From: Eubacteriales bacterium
GTDB lineage: Bacteria; Bacillota; Clostridia; Christensenellales; Aristaeellaceae
Direction: 5' to 3'
DNA length: 64,000 nucleotides
Assembly: GCA_028705775.1 (NCBI GenBank)
Contig: JAQWCW010000008.1
Location: 29,144 to 93,143 of the forward strand
Of this stretch, positions 8,727 to 17,935 are shown piece by piece. Under the pieces are notes generated by a model. The model was not told where the DNA came from. It saw nothing but the letters and a program-made list of their open reading frames with translations, and did not search any database. Made by a program: the position numbers and the translations under genes. The number at the start of each line of letters is the position of its first letter. Within the stretch, counting starts at the first letter, position 1.

Positions 8727-11015
8727 TCACTTGACGACGGATATCAGGGTGTCGTACATAAGCTGCGGAGAAACCGGCTTGGCAAGATGAACGTTCATTC
8801 CCGCCTCGCGGCTTCTGCGCACATCGTCATCAAACGCGTTTGCGGTCATCGCGATTATCGGAACCGTTTTTGCGTCATCCCGCAAAAGGGCGCGGATTCT
8901 CCTTGTCGCCTCAAGCCCGTCCATTACAGGCATTCTGATATCCATCAGGATGGCGGCAAGGCTCCCGACATCGCTGTTTTTGAAGGCTTCTATCGCCTTT
9001 TCGCCATTCTCCGCCTGCACAACGAGAATGCCCGCTTTTTGAAGAAGCGCCGTGGCAATCTTTCTGTTTATCGGATGGTCGTCGACAAGCAGAACCGTCT
9101 TGCCTGCCAAATCCCTGATTTCGCCGAGCCTATTGTCATGAGCCGGATTCTTTTCGTTTTCAGCCAAGCGGTATTCGTATTCAAAAACAATCCTGAAGGC
9201 AGTGCCCTTTCCCTGCTCGCTCTCAACCTCGATTTTTCCGTCCATCTTTGTGATTATTTCCTTGACGAGCGCAAGCCCGAGCCCTGTGCCGTGCAGAGAG
9301 CCGGAATACTCGTTCTGCTCCTGCGAGAACGGCTTGAAGATACCGTTTTTAGTGAAATCCTCGCTCATTCCGCAGCCTGTATCGCGGATTAGAAGCAAAT
9401 CACAGCTTCTGCGCTCATCATGGCGCAGATTCTTAAGCGATATTTCCACCGTCCCGCCCTGCGGAGTAAACTTGTAAGCGTTATTGAGCAGATTCATGAC
9501 TATCTGCTTTATTCTGAGCTGGTCGACAAAGAACTCTACTCCGGCGTTTTTGATAGGCTCGGGGTGAATGAAATTGATGCCCTTTGTGCGCATGAGCGTT
9601 TCCGTCATTTCTATGCACGGGCGAAGGGTATCCCTCATGTTGACCCATTCGGGGTTGATTCTGAATTTGCCGCTCTCTATTCGGCTCATGTCCAGCACAT
9701 CGTTGAGCAAGCCCATCATATACTGGCTGCTCTCGTCAATTTCGCGCAGATAGCCGCGCGTTCTGTCGTCAATAACCGAATCCTGCGCAAGCTTTGTCAT
9801 TCCGATTATACCGTTCATCGGCGTTCTGATTTCATGGCTCATCTGCGAAAGGAAATCGGATTTTGCCATATTCGCCCTTTGCGCCTCATAAAGAGCGGCT
9901 TGAAGCTTCTTGTTCTGCTCAATCCACTCGTTATCAATATCGCGCAGAATTCCGATAAGGCGCTTTAGATTTCCGTTGTCGTCGTGCTCGATATAGCCGA
10001 CAACTTCCGTCCAGCGGTAGCTTCCGTCCGTCATCTTCATTCTGAGCTTGACGGTATTGTTTTCGTTGCCGTCCCCGACAGTCCCGATAAACCCGAGAAG
10101 CTTATCATAGTCGTCCGGATGAACGCTTTCGCGGTTGTTTTTCCAGCCCATAACCGCGTCCATTCCGCCCTCGCTGAGAGCATAGCGCGAATACTCGGCG
10201 GAGGTATAGAAGCCGCTTTCGCTGTCCCACTCAAAATATGCAAGCTCCGTCATATTGAGCACCATTCTGTAATGCTCCTGCTCAAGAATGGCTTGCTTGC
10301 CATTATCGGAAACGCGGGTATGAACCGCGTACCACAGCGCAACATCGTCTTTTTCCAGCTCTGCGTCCTCGATGATATTCGCGTTCAGCGTTATCAGTAT
10401 GTCGGCGCCGTTCTTTGTGTGTATATGATAATTTATGCTTATCGGCTCGCGTGTTTCTATGCTGTTTTTCGCCGCCTCCAGCACAGCGGGAACGTCCTTT
10501 TCACGGACGTTTCGCATTGCGTTATCCGATATATATTCGGCAAACTCGTCATGCCCGTAGCCGCACATCTTTGCAAGCCCTTCCGAAGCATATTCGGTAA
10601 GCACCTTACCGTTTGCTTTCAGCCTGTAAATTGCCACGCCGCCGGGAATACTCGCCATAAGCGCCTGATGCTCCTTCTGACCCCTTTCAAGCTGCCTGCG
10701 CGCAAGCATCATATCGTTGCAATCGACAAAGGACGCATAAAGCCGCATAACGGATTTGTTTCTCTCGATAACGGAAGCCGCGAGATTTATCCATATCCAC
10801 TCTCCCGCACCATTGCGCAGGCGCACAAGAATGTTTGCTTTGGTTTTTCCGCCTAAAAGCTCCCTTACGGCGGCAGCGAGCATTTCCCTGTCCTCCGGAT
10901 GAACAGCTTTTGTCACATCATCGCCCACAATACGCGCTCTTTCCTCGCGCGTCATTCCGAGCATTTCATAATATGCGCTGTTAAGGTATTCAAGCCTTAT
11001 GCCGTTGCCTTCCAC
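8727..11015 (-). CDS. PAS hybrid histidine kinase, downstream part of an amber-split gene
   Basis: The first usable start is GTG 11015, giving 762 residues: the remainder of one PAS domain, further PAS domains, HisKA with SQMSHEIRTPMNG, HATPase (N box NLLNNAYKF) and a C-terminal receiver with ILMDIRMP. The frame stays open upstream to the TAG at 11124-11126, and those codons complete the PAS domain, so the GTG lies inside a domain and has no ribosome site. Frame and homology to the 1091-residue kinase at 46897 show this is the 3' portion of one gene beginning at 12935. Unless the TAG is read through or is a sequence error, the kinase core is probably not made. Confidence 0.75.
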   Translation of the reverse strand: MEGNGIRLEYLNSAYYEMLGMTREERARIVGDDVTKAVHPEDREMLAAAVRELLGGKTKANILVRLRNGAGEWIWINLAASVIERNKSVMRLYASFVDCNDMMLARRQLERGQKEHQALMASIPGGVAIYRLKANGKVLTEYASEGLAKMCGYGHDEFAEYISDNAMRNVREKDVPAVLEAAKNSIETREPISINYHIHTKNGADILITLNANIIEDAELEKDDVALWYAVHTRVSDNGKQAILEQEHYRMVLNMTELAYFEWDSESGFYTSAEYSRYALSEGGMDAVMGWKNNRESVHPDDYDKLLGFIGTVGDGNENNTVKLRMKMTDGSYRWTEVVGYIEHDDNGNLKRLIGILRDIDNEWIEQNKKLQAALYEAQRANMAKSDFLSQMSHEIRTPMNGIIGMTKLAQDSVIDDRTRGYLREIDESSQYMMGLLNDVLDMSRIESGKFRINPEWVNMRDTLRPCIEMTETLMRTKGINFIHPEPIKNAGVEFFVDQLRIKQIVMNLLNNAYKFTPQGGTVEISLKNLRHDERRSCDLLLIRDTGCGMSEDFTKNGIFKPFSQEQNEYSGSLHGTGLGLALVKEIITKMDGKIEVESEQGKGTAFRIVFEYEYRLAENEKNPAHDNRLGEIRDLAGKTVLLVDDHPINRKIATALLQKAGILVVQAENGEKAIEAFKNSDVGSLAAILMDIRMPVMDGLEATRRIRALLRDDAKTVPIIAMTANAFDDDVRRSREAGMNVHLAKPVSPQLMYDTLISVVK

Positions 11016-11123
11016 GGCATAAATGCCGATGCCCGCAGGAACTCCCTCTATAAGCTTTCGCAGCTGCTGCTGATGCTTATGCTCCTCCGTTTCATCGGTG
11101 AGGTAGGTTATATATGAGTCCAG

Positions 11124-12935
11124 CTAATTCCAGACAAGCGCCTTTGATTTGATTGCATAGTACTTGCCGTTTCGCTCAACCGCGGTTTCGGTATAGCTGT
11201 CCGTTTTCAGCTCCCTGATATCATCAAGAGTAAGAAGCGGCTCTTTGCCTTGCATTTTAAGGGTATCGATAAGCGAATGACCGAGCGCGTCGTTCACGGA
11301 GGCAAAGCCGGCAATTTTTGCGGCAAGCTCGTTCATATACAGCACGTTTCGGGTATTCCTGTCCGCAACAATAACGCCTATCGCGGAATCCTCGACTATA
11401 CTGCGATAGAGCGCCGTTTCATCGGTTGGCGAAGTGCAGACGCAGTAGTAAACGGAAGCGCCGTCCTCCTCGCGCATTTTAGTCGCGGAAAGATGCACCC
11501 AACGGAATTCATGGCCTTTGGTAACATACCTGTATGTGCCGTTAAGAGGTTCGCCGGCGGCAAGCGCTTTCTTTGCGTCAAGACTGAAGCGCTCGTAGTC
11601 CGCAGGAGCAAAAATAGCTTCAAGCATATTGCCGTTTCTTTGCAACTCGTTTATTTCCTCGCGGCTGCGTCCCGAAAGCTTCGCAAAGCCGTCTGTGAAA
11701 TAACGGCATTCCGTCTTTTCGCCGAGCATGAAAATTGCAACGCCGCCCGGAATTTCATTGAGCAGATTACCCAGCATGAAGCTGCGCTCATGCTCGTCGT
11801 TAATATCAATAATAACGCCTATTGTGCGGCTTGGAGTTCCGTTTTCATCCTTATAGAAGAAGCCAATCATTCTGCACCAGCGGAACGTGCCGTCCTTCAT
11901 TTTCAGGCGGAGCGTCGTTTCCGTTCTGGGAAGCCCCTTATCGCTGTCCTCAAAGAATCGGTTAAGGGTTTCAATATCGTCCGGATGAACCACCTCACGC
12001 GTGGCATGGTTCATCAGTATATCCTCGTTATTAAGCTCGCTGAGGGCGTATTTCTCATACGCCTCGGAGGAATAGAAGGCGTTCGTTTTGCGATTCCACT
12101 CGAATACGGCGGCGCTCAGCTCGCTTATGACCGTTTGGAATCTTCCCTGCTCAAGCTCCGCCTCAATGCGCGCCTCATGCTCCGCCGTCACGTTCGTTAC
12201 AACGGACACAAGAAGGTAGCAGCCGGGCGCGTCCTGCTTTATTGCGGCAAAGCGGCGGTGAAGCCACAGAATTCTCCCGTCCGGACAGACCTGCCGGTGC
12301 GTGAATTCGACGGGCTTGCCCGTTTCGCACGCCTTTCTTGACGCATCTATTACCTGCTGATAGTCGCCGCCGCTTACATTTGCGCGCGAGAAAAACGAGC
12401 TGCCCTTTCCGTAATGCTCGCTTGTTATGCCTACATTTGAAAAAAACGCGCTGTTGCCGTATACAAGCTCCTCGCGTCCATCCTTAATTCTCATAAGTGA
12501 AAGGCTTCTGCCGATGTTTTCCGTTACAAGAGTCATCTGTTCGGCAATCTCTTTTTCGCCGCTTATATCCGAAAGCACTGCAAGCGCGTATTCGCTGCCC
12601 TCAATTGTCATCGCAAGAAGCTCAAGGCGAACGCGGCGAAGCTCGCCGGTGCTTTTTACAAGGCGGTACTCGTCACCGTGCGATTCACCCGTTTTAAGAA
12701 AAATCTTTTTCTTCTCTGCGGAAACGGACTCGTTTTCAGGGCTCATAATATCATGAAGCGAAACAGAGCTGCTTTTGTACTCGTCCTCGGTATAACCGAT
12801 TAGCTTATAAAGCTCCGCGTTCATGAAAATCGGTTCGCGCGAGGAAAGCGAATAGAGCGCGACTCCGCAGGGAATGTAATTTGAAATCTCCATGATTTGG
12901 CTGAGTGTAAAGCTACCGATGTTCTGCTTTTTCAA
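11124..12935 (-). CDS. Multi-PAS sensor region, upstream part of an amber-split kinase gene
   Basis: About 603 residues made almost entirely of PAS/PAC modules (repeated patterns of the kind RWCRMIGFFYKDENGTPSRT), ending in AIKSKALVWN before TAG. In the paralogue at 46897 the matching stretch reads TIKSKLIIWNEIPAFIQYI, and here the codons after TAG read LDSYITYLTDE, so TAG stands where the paralogue has Glu (GAG). The start chosen is TTG 12935, preceded by GGAGG at 9 bases; the longer open frame to 13046 has no ribosome site. No membrane segment is seen, so the sensor is probably cytoplasmic. Alone it would be a PAS protein without a kinase. Confidence 0.75.
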   Translation of the reverse strand: MKKQNIGSFTLSQIMEISNYIPCGVALYSLSSREPIFMNAELYKLIGYTEDEYKSSSVSLHDIMSPENESVSAEKKKIFLKTGESHGDEYRLVKSTGELRRVRLELLAMTIEGSEYALAVLSDISGEKEIAEQMTLVTENIGRSLSLMRIKDGREELVYGNSAFFSNVGITSEHYGKGSSFFSRANVSGGDYQQVIDASRKACETGKPVEFTHRQVCPDGRILWLHRRFAAIKQDAPGCYLLVSVVTNVTAEHEARIEAELEQGRFQTVISELSAAVFEWNRKTNAFYSSEAYEKYALSELNNEDILMNHATREVVHPDDIETLNRFFEDSDKGLPRTETTLRLKMKDGTFRWCRMIGFFYKDENGTPSRTIGVIIDINDEHERSFMLGNLLNEIPGGVAIFMLGEKTECRYFTDGFAKLSGRSREEINELQRNGNMLEAIFAPADYERFSLDAKKALAAGEPLNGTYRYVTKGHEFRWVHLSATKMREEDGASVYYCVCTSPTDETALYRSIVEDSAIGVIVADRNTRNVLYMNELAAKIAGFASVNDALGHSLIDTLKMQGKEPLLTLDDIRELKTDSYTETAVERNGKYYAIKSKALVWN

Positions 12936-13211
12936 TTTGACTGTCCTCCGTAATGGCAATGCAGCCTCGCGCAGCAAAAGTATGCCGTGCTTTGCTTTTG
13001 GCAGCGATGAAAGACCGACGCCCAAAACCGATTTTCCGAACTGCAAGCGGCTTTACGCTCAAAAGCGCGCCGAGCAAACGACTTGATAGCCTTTTCATTA
13101 TCGGCTGCGCGGAATACAAAGCAGGAAGAATTGCCTGTCCGATAAGAAATGCGAAAAAGAAAACCGAAATGCTTCCATACCGTATTTTCCGGTAAAGAAT
13201 CAATCTCGGTT

Positions 13212-13240
13212 ATTGTATCACAATAAATGATAAATGTAAA
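13212..13240 (-). promoter_or_regulatory. Promoter of the PAS hybrid kinase
   Basis: Minus strand TTTACA (13240-13235), 17 bases, TACAAT (13217-13212). It implies a leader of about 270 bases before the TTG start at 12935. Confidence 0.6.
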
Positions 13241-13307
13241 ATTCGGTATTGTATTTAATGTAAGTAATCCGGAGGTAAACCCATCGGCTCCGAGCAAGCA
13301 ATAATCG

Positions 13308-13874
13308 TCAGCCAAGCTTGCTTTTCTTTTGCTTTTCTTGCCGATATCTGCTTACAGTTTCATCACTCCAAACATGAACCTCGATGTATCTTTCGGGACC
13401 GAATCTGCCATCATCGTTCCATACCTGCGGCAAGCCGTATTTTTCAATGATTTCAAGGATTTCCGGATAAGTGTACAGCTGACGGCGGTATTCCTTGCCG
13501 TCGTTAACCTTTGGGCTGAATGTCGGCATTGAATCGCCGTAGGTAAAGGACAAGGTTCGCGTATCGAACTCCGATATTGGTATTTTGACAAAATCGCTGT
13601 CCGAATACCATGAGCTGAGCCACAGGCTATGCCCAACAACCATGTAATGAGGCGCAAGCCGCTCGATTCTGCCGCTCTTTTCAGCGAATTTTTCTCGCAG
13701 AATGCTCTCGCATCTGCGCCTGTTTTCAATATACTCATCGTTTCTCTGCGCGCACTTTGACGACGGCTTTCGGAGCTTGATTGTTTCAAGCAGCCTTAAA
13801 GCCTCATCAGGCGCTAAATCCGAAAGATTCCGGAAAGGGCCGGTCTCCTTATCAAAATAGTGGTAGAGATACAT
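13308..13874 (-). CDS. Uncharacterised 188-residue protein
   Basis: I do not recognise a family. The product is hydrophilic, has no signal peptide or membrane segment, and is rich in aromatic and charged residues (for example MVVGHSLWLSSWYSDSDF). A GGGGG ribosome site precedes ATG 13874. It is a stand-alone gene divergent from the nucleoside phosphorylase, and its codon use fits the neighbours, which supports it as real. Confidence 0.65.
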   Translation of the reverse strand: MYLYHYFDKETGPFRNLSDLAPDEALRLLETIKLRKPSSKCAQRNDEYIENRRRCESILREKFAEKSGRIERLAPHYMVVGHSLWLSSWYSDSDFVKIPISEFDTRTLSFTYGDSMPTFSPKVNDGKEYRRQLYTYPEILEIIEKYGLPQVWNDDGRFGPERYIEVHVWSDETVSRYRQEKQKKSKLG

Positions 13875-13974
13875 TCTGTTTCCCCCAATACGCAGTATCC
13901 GAATTATCCATTATGATTTTCAAAATCCGAATCAATTATAGCGCGCAGTCATCCGGATGTAAACGAAGTAATAT

Positions 13975-14003
13975 TTGTGCCGCGCGGCGAATTGTTATAT
14001 AAT
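13975..14003 (+). promoter_or_regulatory. Promoter of the nucleoside phosphorylase gene
   Basis: TTGTGC (13975-13980), 17-base spacer, TATAAT (13998-14003), then AAAGGAG before ATG 14032. Confidence 0.6.
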
Positions 14004-14031
14004 ATGCACATCTGATAAAGGAGAATGAAAA

Positions 14032-14790
14032 ATGATAACGGACAGCTTTGACGATAAAACACCTGCGAAAATAAACCCCGAAATCAAGGAGAACTCCCCG
14101 AAGGTTGACGCCTGCATAGTCACGTTTTCCCATGTGATTGAAGAATTCGTGACAGCAAATTACGATTGCGAAAAAATAGCGAATCTGTACAGCGCGACAG
14201 GCATAACGCCTCTTTACCGAATCCGCAGCGGTGGAAAGGTATTCGCGCTTTTCAAAACGTTTATCGGCGCTCCCGCGTGCGTTGCGCTGCTTGAAGATAC
14301 GCTTGCGGAAATCAAGACGGATAAGTACGTTGTTTTCGGCGGCTGCGGCTGCCTCGACAGGGAGATTGCGCACGGAAAAGTGATTGTGCCGAGCGCAGCA
14401 TACCGCGACGAGGGCACGTCGTACCACTACGCTCCTGCCGCGGACTATATAGAAATTCAGAACTGTAAAACCGTCGATTCCTTTATGAAGGAAAACGGCA
14501 TTCCGAGCGTTATGGGCAAAACATGGACTACCGACTCTTTTTACAGGGAAACCGAGGGTAATATACAAAAGCGCAAGGCTGACGGCTGCATTTCGGTTGA
14601 GATGGAATGCGCGGCGCTTCAAGCGATGTGCGCTTTCCGCGGGCTGAAGCTGTATATGTTCTTTACAAGCGGCGATTTGCTTGACGCGCCAAAGTGGGAC
14701 ACAAGGCGCAAAGCAAACGACAACACCGGCACTCAGCACGACACGGGGCATTTCGATATCGCTCTTGCGCTCGCGGAATACATAGCATAA
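14032..14790 (+). CDS. Nucleoside phosphorylase family protein
   Basis: 252 residues resembling the PNP/UDP phosphorylase superfamily, which splits nucleosides with phosphate into base and ribose-1-phosphate. Visible family signs are the glycine-rich GGCGCLD stretch, the SVEMECAAL segment (the Glu-Met-Glu that contacts the ribose) and SGDLLDAP, matching the late Asp region. There is no signal peptide. The gene is transcribed alone from its own promoter, so the substrate (purine or uridine) cannot be inferred from context. Confidence 0.8.
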   Translation: MITDSFDDKTPAKINPEIKENSPKVDACIVTFSHVIEEFVTANYDCEKIANLYSATGITPLYRIRSGGKVFALFKTFIGAPACVALLEDTLAEIKTDKYVVFGGCGCLDREIAHGKVIVPSAAYRDEGTSYHYAPAADYIEIQNCKTVDSFMKENGIPSVMGKTWTTDSFYRETEGNIQKRKADGCISVEMECAALQAMCAFRGLKLYMFFTSGDLLDAPKWDTRRKANDNTGTQHDTGHFDIALALAEYIA

Positions 14791-14948
14791 ATAGCCAAGC
14801 AGAATTCAAGTCCTGACACTCCGCTTTCGTGTGCGTTTGCAACAAATACGACTTGTAAGCGTTATAACAGTATACGGCTGAGGAAAGTGCTATTGACATA
14901 TGAAGCCGTTTAACTGCGCGCGCATAAACGGAAAACGCGGGGAAGCGA

Positions 14949-15221
14949 ATGAAGGTTGGTGACAGAATGAAGCTCAGAGGCGTTTTTCTCATAACTGCTT
15001 TGCTGTGCGCAATGGTGTTTGGGGCGGCTTTTCCATGCGCGGAGGCGCTTGCAGACGATACTATACTTTACCCCGCCGTTCAGAACGGCTTATGGGGCTA
15101 TATTGACAAAGATGGCGAATGGATAATCCCTCCACGCTGGCATTATGAGGCAGACTACTTTAACGAGGACGGCGTAGTCTGGAATGACGATGAGGGCGAA
15201 TGGATAAACAAGCAGGGCTAG
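14949..15221 (+). CDS. WG-repeat exported protein, N-terminal piece before an in-frame TAG
   Basis: 90 residues: signal peptide (GVFLITALLCAMVFGAAF ending near ALA), then one WG-repeat unit (GLWGYIDKDGEWIIPPRW). It stops at TAG 15219-15221, in the same frame as the long open frame that continues to 16547, so this is the start of a longer exported protein. Two ATGs are possible, 14949 and 14967; GGGGAAG stands just before the first. WG repeats are found in exported or surface proteins of unknown role. Confidence 0.6.
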   Translation: MKVGDRMKLRGVFLITALLCAMVFGAAFPCAEALADDTILYPAVQNGLWGYIDKDGEWIIPPRWHYEADYFNEDGVVWNDDEGEWINKQG

Positions 15222-16547
15222 TCTGCCGAACCGTTGCCGCAAGAAACTCCTGAATACTGGGGAATAAGCGAGGTTGGCAATCAAACGCCGATTGAATGCA
15301 TAGCGCTCAGGTTCTCATCCTCAACCGCCGTTGCATTCTATGCAGACGGGCATGGCAGCTCGGGCTTTCTCGGCTATCTGCTGTTTGATTCAGGCAAGGG
15401 GCGGCTGACCGATATAGTTTACGAAAAATTCTTCATCAGCGAGGATAAGAAGTCGGCTATCGTGACCGATATTCAGAATCCCGACGTTGGATTCATGATT
15501 GACGAAACGGGTAAAACAGTAAAATACGGAGTGCCTGTCGGAAGGCTTACCGAGGATAATCTGGTTATTAAAAGCTGGGACAGAGCAGCGCAGGCTTACT
15601 CATACTATAAAACGGACGGAAGCAGCATTGAGCCAAAGGAAGCGGCGGCAATTCATGCGGGCGCGTCGCCGTTTCAGCTCTCGCCATACGAGCAAAGCCC
15701 AAACGAATACGTTTACGTTGACGCAGACGGCAAAAGCTCGCCAGCGTTTCAGCCGTTTTATTACGCAACGCGCTTTTGCAGCGAGTGCTATGCCTACGCG
15801 ATTACGCAGGACGGCCACGAACAGATTATCGGCGCAGACGGGAAAGTTATTATCAGCGACGTCACGGACTACTACTGGTATGAAAGCGACCCTCTTGAAT
15901 TCGTATCGGGCAGGCTTCCGTTCTCCGTATCAATCGACGGGAAAACGCTTGCAGGCATGAGCAATTACCTTTGCGCCGACGGCTCAACGCTCTACCCGAA
16001 CTATCCCCTGCTCAGCGCCGACGCATTCTACTATGGTCGTGCGCGCGTTTCAATAATGCTTCCGGACTATTCATCGGTGACCGCGTACATAAGCCCCGAC
16101 GGAGAGATTGTATGGGCTGAGGAAGGCGCGGACGCAACGATGCTTCAGCAGCTGCTTGACAGCGGGAGCTGCCCGAGACCGTACGATATCACGCCCGAGG
16201 AAGCCACGGAAATCCTTGCCGGCGACTGGTATTGCACGGGCGGCGGAGAACACCTGAGCTACAACAAAGAGCTTCCGAACGATTTTTCCGTCCATTCCTT
16301 TGCGACAGACGACCGCGAATGGCGGGTTGAGGAGCTTAAGCCTGAGGATGATTTCTGGAACGGAACGCTCGCGCTCGTAGAAGAATACACGGACGAAAAC
16401 GGCGAGAAATGCGAATCGCGAATCGGCGCGCTTGCCGTCTTTGACCACCAGTTCGTCTTTTGGCAATCCTTGCGGCTGAAAGACCAGAATATCGCCTGTT
16501 TATATACACTTATTCTTTCAAGCCCTTCCTTCGGCTCTCCAAGCTGA
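15222..16547 (+). pseudogene. Remainder of the WG-repeat protein, cut at the 3' end
   Basis: Continues in the same frame directly after the TAG at 15219. It encodes several further degenerate WG-type units (for example DGHEQIIGADGKVII and YISPDGEIVWAEE) and a terminal region around GDWYCTGGGE. The last ~35 codons past about 16435 lie on the antisense of the genuine DUF1697 coding sequence and look artificial (IACLYTLILSSPSFGSPS), so the true 3' end is lost. With both an internal stop and a lost end, this gene is most likely dead, or the stretch is misassembled. Confidence 0.6.
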
Positions 16548-16903
16548 CGTAGTACCTCGGAATAATTAGTCGGCGTCATTATGAAGATAAGGTTATCATA
16601 AATTCCCTTGCTTTCGCCGCCCCACCAGTCGGGAGCGTTCCGCAGTATGTCCTTAAGCTCCTCCAAAGGCAAAACAAAAACAGGAACGTCAAGCCCGAAC
16701 GTGCTGGTAATCATCGCTTCAAGGCGTTCAGCCAAGCCTTCGCCTGCGGCTTCCCCTGACGAAAAAGCAATATTGCCGCTGTTTAGATACGTCTTTACAT
16801 CAAGGCAGCCCATTGCTTCAACCGCCGTTTTCAGCTCCGCCATCGGCAGCTTGTTTTTGCCGCTGATATTGACGCCGCGCAGAAAGGCGATATATCTTTT
16901 CAT
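16259..16903 (-). CDS. DUF1697 protein with replaced C-terminus
   Basis: From ATG 16903 (GGAGG at 9 bases; MKRYIAFLRGVNISG) the protein follows the DUF1697 family closely to KDCQKTNWWSKTA, about residue 156. The family normally continues with about 20 residues like TIRTANT; here the frame instead runs into sequence antisense to the WG-repeat gene (SHFSPFSSVYSS and on), giving a foreign tail to 16259. Real homology ends near 16430. The function of DUF1697 is not established. The junction suggests a deletion between two convergent genes, or an assembly join. Confidence 0.7.
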   Translation of the reverse strand: MKRYIAFLRGVNISGKNKLPMAELKTAVEAMGCLDVKTYLNSGNIAFSSGEAAGEGLAERLEAMITSTFGLDVPVFVLPLEELKDILRNAPDWWGGESKGIYDNLIFIMTPTNYSEVLRQLGEPKEGLERISVYKQAIFWSFSRKDCQKTNWWSKTASAPIRDSHFSPFSSVYSSTSASVPFQKSSSGLSSSTRHSRSSVAKEWTEKSFGSSLL

Positions 16904-16962
16904 TTTCCGGTTCCTCCGTGAAAGCCGTTTTTGCATTTGCTTCCCTATATAGCCGCGAAAAC

Positions 16963-17490
16963 TCACGCGCCCTTATACTTTTCCTTAACAAAATCCACAA
17001 GCGGCGTTATATATTTGCCATCCGAAATGTCATACGAGCTTGCGATTGCCGATGCAGCGCCGTTTTCGGTTTCTGATTTGTTCCCCTTGCGCGACAGGAA
17101 TGCGGACAGCATTTTCATGATTGCCTTATCCGCAAGCCCCATTTTCTCATAGCAAAGACCCGACTGCATATAAAAGAACGGAATTCCGCTATCGCCCAAG
17201 CTGTTTGCTCTGGTTTTTTCAATTTCGTCCTTTGCGGCGGCGGGCGTTGCGCCCGTTGCGAAAATAATCAAATCGCATTTCCCGTTTTCAAGAAGCTTTC
17301 GTATTTTATCCACGCTGTCTATTCTGCCCGCATGAACCCTGCTTCCGAATATAACAAGGTCAAATTCGGATAGCTCTACGCTTCCGATTTCATTGTAATC
17401 ATATATTTCGCATTCAAGCGCGCTGCCGATTAACTCGGCGTAACGCTTTGTAAATCCCGTTCTGGATTTATAGATAACTATCGCTTTCAT
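16963..17490 (-). CDS. Flavodoxin-fold protein
   Basis: 175 residues. The N-terminus IVIYKSRTGFTKRYAELI is the FMN phosphate-binding loop of flavodoxins (S-x-T-G-x-T), followed by the alternating strands LVIFGSRVHAGR and LIIFATGATPA. It resembles the flavodoxin_5 group, which includes menaquinone-dependent protoporphyrinogen oxidase-like proteins. A role in electron transfer is likely; the partner is unknown. The DUF1697 gene starts 60 bases downstream, so the two may be co-transcribed. Confidence 0.8.
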   Translation of the reverse strand: MKAIVIYKSRTGFTKRYAELIGSALECEIYDYNEIGSVELSEFDLVIFGSRVHAGRIDSVDKIRKLLENGKCDLIIFATGATPAAAKDEIEKTRANSLGDSGIPFFYMQSGLCYEKMGLADKAIMKMLSAFLSRKGNKSETENGAASAIASSYDISDGKYITPLVDFVKEKYKGA

Positions 17491-17530
17491 TTATCCTCCG
17501 CAGATTGCTCTTTAATTTAGCCCGCTGCGC

Positions 17531-17929
17531 TTACTCCTTGAGAAATATCTTTATCTCTATTTTCAGCCACTTACCTGCCATCGACTTGGAGGTTATCCGT
17601 CCGAAAAGCAGCTTCCCCGCGTCCATCAGCCGCGAGAAAATCACGTTATCCGTCTGTGGAACGTAGCCAATCTTTACCCCATCCGCGTTTTTGATTACGA
17701 TTGCCTTTGAATCGTATTGGTTTTCAGGCTCTCGAAAGAAATTCAGCTTGTCGCCGATACTCATATGCGGTTCAAGCTCCTCTATGCCCTCGACATGGCT
17801 CGTTCCGGCGACCCTTGTATCAAAAAGGTAGATTTCATGTTCAAAGGGCTTGGGAATATCCAAACCTCCGCCCTTACCGTGTATAAGACCGATAATGCTT
17901 CCCGTTTCATTGCTTATTAAGTCTCCCAT
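17531..17929 (-). CDS. HIRAN domain protein
   Basis: 132 residues. The C-terminal 95 residues match HIRAN domains: FREPENQYDSKAIVIK, then KIGYVPQTDNVIFSRLMDAG. HIRAN binds single-stranded 3' DNA ends in eukaryotic HLTF; stand-alone bacterial versions are thought to deal with damaged or stalled DNA, but this is not shown for this group. Its ATG lies 6 bases after the stop of the J-domain-like gene, so the two form an operon and probably act together. Confidence 0.8.
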   Translation of the reverse strand: MGDLISNETGSIIGLIHGKGGGLDIPKPFEHEIYLFDTRVAGTSHVEGIEELEPHMSIGDKLNFFREPENQYDSKAIVIKNADGVKIGYVPQTDNVIFSRLMDAGKLLFGRITSKSMAGKWLKIEIKIFLKE

Positions 17930-17935
17930 ACCTGC

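Noticed and set aside
12936..13211. A c-di-GMP class I riboswitch in the kinase leader
   Set aside because: The stretch GAGCGTAAAGCC resembles part of the motif, but the partner GCACAGGGCAAACC and the closing GGTAGC/GGGTTACC elements are missing.
12932..13315. 127-codon minus-strand frame upstream of the PAS kinase
   Set aside because: It spans the kinase promoter, has no ribosome site and an unlikely Cys/Phe-rich composition.
8727..16547. Genome-wide reassignment of TAG to an amino acid
   Set aside because: TAG is the natural stop of the alpha-amylase, spoIIAA, ktrB, the M16 peptidase and marR, each ending at the length expected or right before a ribosome site, and prfA (RF1) with its codon-reading and GGQ motifs is intact.
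16964..17490. Calling the flavodoxin a protoporphyrinogen oxidase (hemG)
   Set aside because: Only the flavodoxin fold is evident; no heme genes are nearby, so the specific enzyme name is not supported.
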